DNA from: a virus
Length of the DNA stretch: 25,534 nt
Strand: one strand, 5' to 3'
IMG/VR virus record: IMGVR_UViG_3300037481_000204
Location: 1-25,534 of that record
Part shown: positions 22,626 through 25,534 of the stretch, one piece after another
Numbering within the stretch: position 1 is the first letter of the stretch
How the letters are laid out: the number at the start of each line of letters is the position of its first letter
The notes under the pieces: model-generated
Told to the model about the DNA's origin: nothing
What the model saw: only the letters and a program-made list of their open reading frames with translations
Databases searched by the model: none
Program-made: the position numbers and the translations under genes

Positions 22626-23989
22626 AATTGGTTCGTTTCAGGGATGAAGTTAGGCCCGAACTTGCTGTAACCATTTCGTTTGAGGTGTTTGATGTACCAC
22701 TCGTTCAGGAAGCTGTTGCAAAGATACCGAAAGCAGTCGGCAAAGTCGGACTGCTGACTGATAATAAATCGGTTTCGCTTAATAATCGTCCCGCTCGCAT
22801 CGCACGCCACCATCTTCATATCCCGCGCCATACCGGGGCAGTTTCTTGGGTTCACCTTGATGTCGGGGTGGAATTGAAGGAGGTAGTTGCATTGCGCCCG
22901 GCTGTTCTCGTGCTTCGGGTTGGGGACAATCCGAATCTGCCGTTGGCTTAACCCTAAGCCCCTGGCGAGTTGTTCGTAGTAGTTCGCGTTGTCCCTCTGT
23001 GATAGATCGCCCCGCTTGCCCATCGCGTCCCCGGTGATTTGGCAGGAGAACAGGAAAGGGGCGTACTTGGCCTTTATCGTATCAACCATTTTAGGGATGG
23101 AGCCGTCAACCACGTTGAACTCATCCACGATATGCAGGTGGTCTCCATCTTCATCGCTCCACATTTGGGCAACGATGCCGCAGAATGGCTGCAAGTTGAA
23201 GTCCAGAGAGATGTAGATGGGCAGGTTGGTGCGGAAGGTGGGTTGGAAAGATTCGTGTCGTTTGGCATCATAGGATATAAAGAAAGGGTTTTCGGGTTTC
23301 TCCTGCACCTCCCAATCGCCCTCTACGAATCGCTTGTACTCGTACTCCGGCATATTGTCGCGCAGGGATTTGAGGTAGTCCTCCGGGATATGGGGGTTGT
23401 CGGTAATCTTGGAGGGGATGTAGGCCCAGGTGGGGGGAAGGTTGTTCTCCTTCCATTTGTCGTACACCAACTCCTTCACCCAATTATTGCTTGGGTTGCA
23501 ACTGCCCATCACCACGATGGGCGGTCGGCCTTCGGCATTGAGCCACGAACCGGCACGTTCAAGCACCTTGTAGAGCAAGCCTTCTTGACACTCGTTGATT
23601 TCGTCAATCCCCGCACCGTTGATCTCAAGACCTTTGAACCTATCAAAGTCTTTATCGGTATCGTAGTTCTCGCCCATAAAGAGCAACTCGGATCCGTTCT
23701 TGAAGGTCACAATCTGGCTCTGCTTGTCCCACCCGGCAACGTGCGCCCCAAGCCCTTGGTTCATCAGGGATGTGAAGGTGACCAAAGTGGTTCGCTGAAG
23801 CGTGGGCATACTCTGCCTGATAATCACCCACCTACTGCGCGGATACTTGGAGCAGAGGGAGATGAAGGTGAGTAAGAGGCAATATGTCTTACCGCCTCGT
23901 CACCGGATGGCACCACCGAAGAGAATAAACTGCTTCTCCCCGGATAGCGCCATCCTATACGCTTGCGTTTGTCTGGATGTGAGTTTCAT
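22622..23989 (-). CDS. terL: Terminase large subunit, interrupted by an in-frame TGA in Walker A
   Basis: This is the ATPase/nuclease motor that packages and cuts phage DNA. From ATG 23989 the frame reads MKLTSRQTQAYRM, then QFILFGGAIR at codons 20-29. A TGA at codon 30 (23900-23902) follows, then RGGKTY. The family expects GGAIRGGKT, so two extra codons including a stop split the P-loop. Downstream the frame is intact: a Walker B-like GAGIDEIN with acidic pair at codons 129-130, a coupling motif GSCNPS near 164, and nuclease aspartates at about 263 (ISLDFN), 321 (ITGDAM) and 415/418 (SDFADCFRY). An internal GTG at 23827 could make only a protein lacking the P-loop. The start overlaps the small subunit by 35 bases. 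Confidence 0.85.
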
Positions 23990-24389
23990 TATTGTTGTTT
24001 GGTGATTCGTCTTCCGTTGGTTCGCTTAGTTCAAGCACGAATGGCCCCGTGTCGGGCGCGGTCTGCTGCTGCTGTGGCTTGCCGTACAAATAAGCCAAGG
24101 TCAATTCCATCGCCCGCATATTGCCCCGTATCGCTTCAGTCACCATCCGGGCAATCAACGCATCCATCCGCTTCACCCCGCCAATGGTACGGTCAAGGTC
24201 GGCTTCCAGAAGGTCTCTGATGTCCCTTCTCGTGACATTCTTCGGCATTCGGCTATTCCCCTTCAACAAGACCGGCATAACGCTCTCCACGGGCTTCTCC
24301 GTGGTCGTAGAGACATCCTCCACCTTGTCCTCCTCTACCACTACGACTTCGGCCTTCTTGCGCTTAATGAACTCGTGCTTAATGGGCAT
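23955..24389 (-). CDS. Putative terminase small subunit (144 aa)
   Basis: This protein precedes and overlaps the large subunit, the usual place for the DNA-recognition subunit of terminase. The N-terminus is charged and probably flexible (KHEFIKRKKAEVVVVEEDKV). The core (about 48-110) is helical with a basic face: RMPKNVTRRDIRDLLEADLD, then RTIGGVKRMDALIARMVTEA and MELTLAYLYGKPQ. That segment resembles small subunits of other Bacteroidetes phages. The C-terminus is acidic, glutamine- and asparagine-rich (ESPNNNNETH) and likely contacts the large subunit. Its ATG lies only four bases after a TACTTTTG element. The small-subunit call is contextual; no classic helix-turn-helix is obvious. Confidence 0.65.
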   Translation of the reverse strand: MPIKHEFIKRKKAEVVVVEEDKVEDVSTTTEKPVESVMPVLLKGNSRMPKNVTRRDIRDLLEADLDRTIGGVKRMDALIARMVTEAIRGNMRAMELTLAYLYGKPQQQQTAPDTGPFVLELSEPTEDESPNNNNETHIQTNASV

Positions 24390-24393
24390 TGCA

Positions 24394-24401
24394 CAAAAGT
24401 A
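24394..24401 (-). promoter_or_regulatory. Bacteroidetes-type -7 element (TACTTTTG) before the terminase genes
   Basis: The minus strand reads TACTTTTG followed by TGCA and the ATG at 24389. The four-base spacing would give a leaderless terminase transcript. A TTGACA further upstream is not at a useful distance. Confidence 0.5.
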
Positions 24402-24454
24402 TGCACAAAGAAAGGAAAGGATATCATTTGGGTGGTGTCAACGAAATGATTTTG

Positions 24455-24523
24455 CAGCTATGGCAGGATTTGAACCTGCAAGGACCCATAGTTAAGGGCG
24501 TGTGTGCCTCCCACCACATAGCC
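24455..24523 (-). tRNA. tRNA-like element, Leu-like but degenerate
   Basis: On the minus strand GGCTATG pairs with CATAGCT as a seven-pair acceptor stem with one G-U pair. GCAGG and CCTGC enclose TTCAAAT, a good T arm. The D region (TGGTGGGAGGCACACAC) resembles tRNA-Leu. The anticodon arm is abnormal: only GCCC/GGGT pairs, around the eight-base loop TTAACTAT, and the long variable arm of a leucine tRNA is missing. At 69 bases it is short and encodes no CCA. Aligning the loop to leucine tRNAs would give UAA as anticodon, but this is uncertain. It may be a working odd tRNA, a relic, or part of a structured leader RNA. Confidence 0.5.
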
Positions 24524-24566
24524 GTGTAATCAGGAGAGGACCGATAGTAGGGTATGCGCACTTCCC
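24481..24566. repeat. Imperfect direct repeat inside the tRNA-like region
   Basis: Two copies of about 30 bases, at 24481-24512 and 24537-24566, share AGGACC, ATAGT, AGGG and TCCC in the same order with a few substitutions and small gaps. The first copy is the D-to-variable part of the tRNA-like element. The second has no T arm or acceptor next to it. Confidence 0.45.
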
Positions 24567-24582
24567 GTTTGAAGGACTATCG
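24542..24582 (-). ncRNA. Hairpin in the probable leader RNA upstream of terminase
   Basis: CGATAGT at the 5' side (minus strand) pairs perfectly with ACTATCG across 27 bases, which themselves contain CTTC/GAAG. It lies between a TATATTTG promoter-like motif and the tRNA-like fold, so both would be on one RNA of roughly 150-200 bases. No function is known. The hairpin is seen; transcription is inferred. Confidence 0.4.
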
Positions 24583-24616
24583 TAAGCCGATGCTCAATTC
24601 CTCCACCTGACTGACG

Positions 24617-24624
24617 CAAATATA
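24617..24624 (-). promoter_or_regulatory. Bacteroidetes-type -7 element (TATATTTG) for the leader/tRNA-like RNA
   Basis: The minus strand reads TATATTTG in an AT-rich stretch, about 95 bases before the tRNA-like acceptor stem. There is no coding frame directly downstream, so its product would be a structured RNA that may read on into the terminase genes. A TTTG 12 bases upstream is too close to be a typical -33 element. Confidence 0.45.
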
Positions 24625-24736
24625 TCACAACTCACTCAAAGTCAGTTTGAAATCGTCAAAAAAAAAGGGGGGGTAGGGGTATATTGACAAAAACCGCATT
24701 TTTGGCAGATGACAACAAATCGTAGCCAACTCAATC

Positions 24737-24772
24737 GGTTACAAACCGTAACCTGTACGAATAAATCGTACA
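24737..24772. repeat. Two adjacent perfect inverted repeats
   Basis: GGTTAC-AAACC-GTAACC (24737-24753) is followed immediately by TGTACGA-ATAAA-TCGTACA (24754-24772). Both have five-base spacers. The first can also fold as CGGTT-ACA-AACCG. No T-tract follows either arm pair directly, so protein-binding sites are at least as likely as terminators. They lie about 70 bases from the iterons. Confidence 0.6.
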
Positions 24773-24840
24773 ACTCAACCTTTTTTCAACAAAAGCACTT
24801 TTTTATTTATTCTTCCTTATATATATATATAGATAACTAT

Positions 24841-24904
24841 ACATATAGATATCTATACATATAGACATCTATACATATAGACATCTATACATATAGACAT
24901 CTAT
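24841..24904. repeat. Four tandem 16-bp AT-rich iterons
   Basis: The unit ACATATAGACATCTAT occurs four times head to tail. The first copy has T in place of C at the tenth base, which makes its core ATAGATATCTAT a perfect palindrome. Degraded half units lie on both sides (from about 24831 and to about 24922), after an alternating TA run. Iterons in an AT-rich gene-free stretch are typical of replication origins or partition/repressor binding sites. No initiator gene is in view. Confidence 0.75.
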
Positions 24905-25200
24905 ATTAAATATAACCATCTATATCTCTTTCGCTCAATCTTACTTTTTTGAGCCAACTTTCAGAGGTACGCAAAGACTCTAATCACAGGCCGTTTAGAG
25001 CCACTTAAACTCGCCCCGGCCTACACAACAACCAGAGCCGTGTCAAATTGTGTTAAGGGGGTTGGTGGAGTGGGAGTGGGGGAGAATGTGTTTACCTTAT
25101 ACGATTTGCCCGGGTCTCGCCTATTATCCGCGCTGCTGCTACTTTAGCCGGGTTCGGGCCTTCATTCCTGCAATTTACCTACATTCGGGCCGGGTTGCAG

Positions 25201-25380
25201 GGCTCCCGGTGGACCTGACGATTGACGGGTCCGGGGTGATGATGACAAAAAAAAAGACCCTTTTTTTATTACCTAAGCTTTGGCCCTACTTCAATCTACC
25301 TGGCTCCCGGTGTACTTCTTCGCGGTCGTTCCGCGTTCCGGATCCATCGGTAAAAAAGACCCTTTTCTTATTACCTATGT
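25201..25380. repeat. Imperfect direct repeat of about 100 bp (two copies)
   Basis: Copy A begins at 25201 and copy B at 25302. Both start GGCTCCCGGTG, and about 50 bases later carry AAAAAGACCC, a T-rich run and ATTACCTA (25251-25275 and 25353-25377). The bases in between differ. The A-run/T-run around GACCC gives each copy a weak symmetrical element. Function is unknown. Confidence 0.6.
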
Positions 25381-25447
25381 TTTGGGGACGTTTCACCCAA
25401 AGTTAGGTTTTTGGGGCGGTCGGGGTGTGGTGGGACCCTTCCCCGGT

Positions 25448-25475
25448 CCCTTATCCCTTGACCCTTGACCCTTCA
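25448..25475. repeat. Short tandem heptamer repeat
   Basis: Four consecutive heptamers read CCCTTAT, CCCTTGA, CCCTTGA and CCCTTCA. They sit between two CCGGTC-type sequences (25443-25448 and 25476-25481). This is simple-sequence DNA with no visible function. Confidence 0.55.
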
Positions 25476-25496
25476 CCGGTCAAAAGTATATGCAAT

Positions 25497-25528
25497 AAAA
25501 AAAGGGACCTTTTTAGGGGTCCCTTTTT
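25497..25528. terminator. Bidirectional intrinsic terminator at the right edge
   Basis: GGGACC (25504-25509) pairs with GGTCCC (25518-25523) across an eight-base loop. The stem is extended by five A-T pairs and flanked by a run of As on one side and Ts on the other. It could end a gene lying beyond the right edge or insulate the non-coding region from it. Confidence 0.8.
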
Positions 25529-25534
25529 CGCGGT

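Larger units (their letters stand above)
24625..25534. other. Gene-free, repeat-rich intergenic region
   Basis: No convincing coding sequence lies here on either strand. The left part (to about 24950) is AT-rich with inverted repeats and iterons and a poly-A/poly-G run at 24657-24677. The right part (about 25000-25480) is GC-richer with direct repeats and ends in a terminator. The sharp change in composition suggests a control region, perhaps an origin, packaging start or module boundary. This is inference from layout. Confidence 0.6.

Noticed and set aside
23039-23875. Plus-strand open frame of 278 codons
   Set aside because: It is antisense to the terminase large subunit, whose nuclease motifs are clear.
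23900-23902. Genome-wide TGA reassignment as explanation for the terminase stop
   Set aside because: TGA is used as the true stop of other genes, and no other gene shows in-frame TGA codons.
24455-24523. TGA-suppressor tRNA that would rescue terminase
   Set aside because: No UCA anticodon can be placed in the loop, and the anticodon stem is poor. The idea is attractive but unsupported.
24455-24620. tmRNA
   Set aside because: The 3' acceptor strand pairs with a nearby segment and not with the 5' end of the presumed RNA. The span is too short and no tag peptide frame is evident.
24841-24904. CRISPR array
   Set aside because: The 16-bp units are directly adjacent with no unique spacers and there are no cas genes, so this is an iteron array.
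25050-25406. Plus-strand open frame of 118 codons in the gene-free region
   Set aside because: Its internal similarity comes only from the direct repeat it spans. It has no ribosome-binding context, no promoter and an improbable composition, and it runs against the direction of every other gene.

Overview
The window looks like about 25.5 kb of the late (virion) region of a tailed phage or prophage of a Bacteroidetes host. Every convincing gene lies on the minus strand, with start and stop codons that usually overlap by 1 to 35 bases. The Bacteroidetes assignment is an inference. It rests on repeated minus-strand matches to the Bacteroidetes -7 promoter element TAnnTTTG just upstream of gene clusters, on the lack of clear Shine-Dalgarno sequences, and on the character of the structural proteins. 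A long tape measure protein, a G/GT-type tail chaperone pair and no recognised sheath gene suggest a siphovirus-like particle. No replication, lysis, integrase or repressor gene was seen, so this is only part of a genome.

Transcription runs from right to left. Positions 24390-25534 hold no believable gene. They contain a terminator-like hairpin, a short heptamer tandem array, an imperfect direct repeat of about 100 bp, four 16-bp AT-rich iterons, two adjacent inverted repeats, and a probable RNA leader with a degenerate tRNA-like fold. Next come the terminase genes. The large subunit has an in-frame TGA inside its Walker A motif. Three small genes follow, then a tail chaperone with a -1 frameshift site, the tape measure gene and two large tail-associated proteins. 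A 192-residue probable virion protein with its own promoter and terminator closes this block.

Positions 9681-13415 carry a five-gene cassette of four glycosyltransferase-like proteins and one methyltransferase. It sits between the tail block and the head block. Its likely job is to build or alter a glycan, either on the virion or on the host surface. The head block then runs portal (with a zinc-finger insertion and a poly-glutamate tail), Mu F-like head protein, a small acidic protein, scaffold and major capsid protein. A terminator and new promoters lead into probable connector and neck genes, and then a tail fibre or adhesin gene. The left edge cuts a second fibre gene whose first 18 residues resemble the start of the first.

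The module order is unusual because the tail chaperone and tape measure genes sit between terminase and portal. The items most worth checking are the interrupted terminase Walker A motif, the glycan cassette, the structured and repeat-rich non-coding region beside the terminase, the frameshift site, and promoter-like motifs placed so close to start codons that leaderless transcripts are likely.
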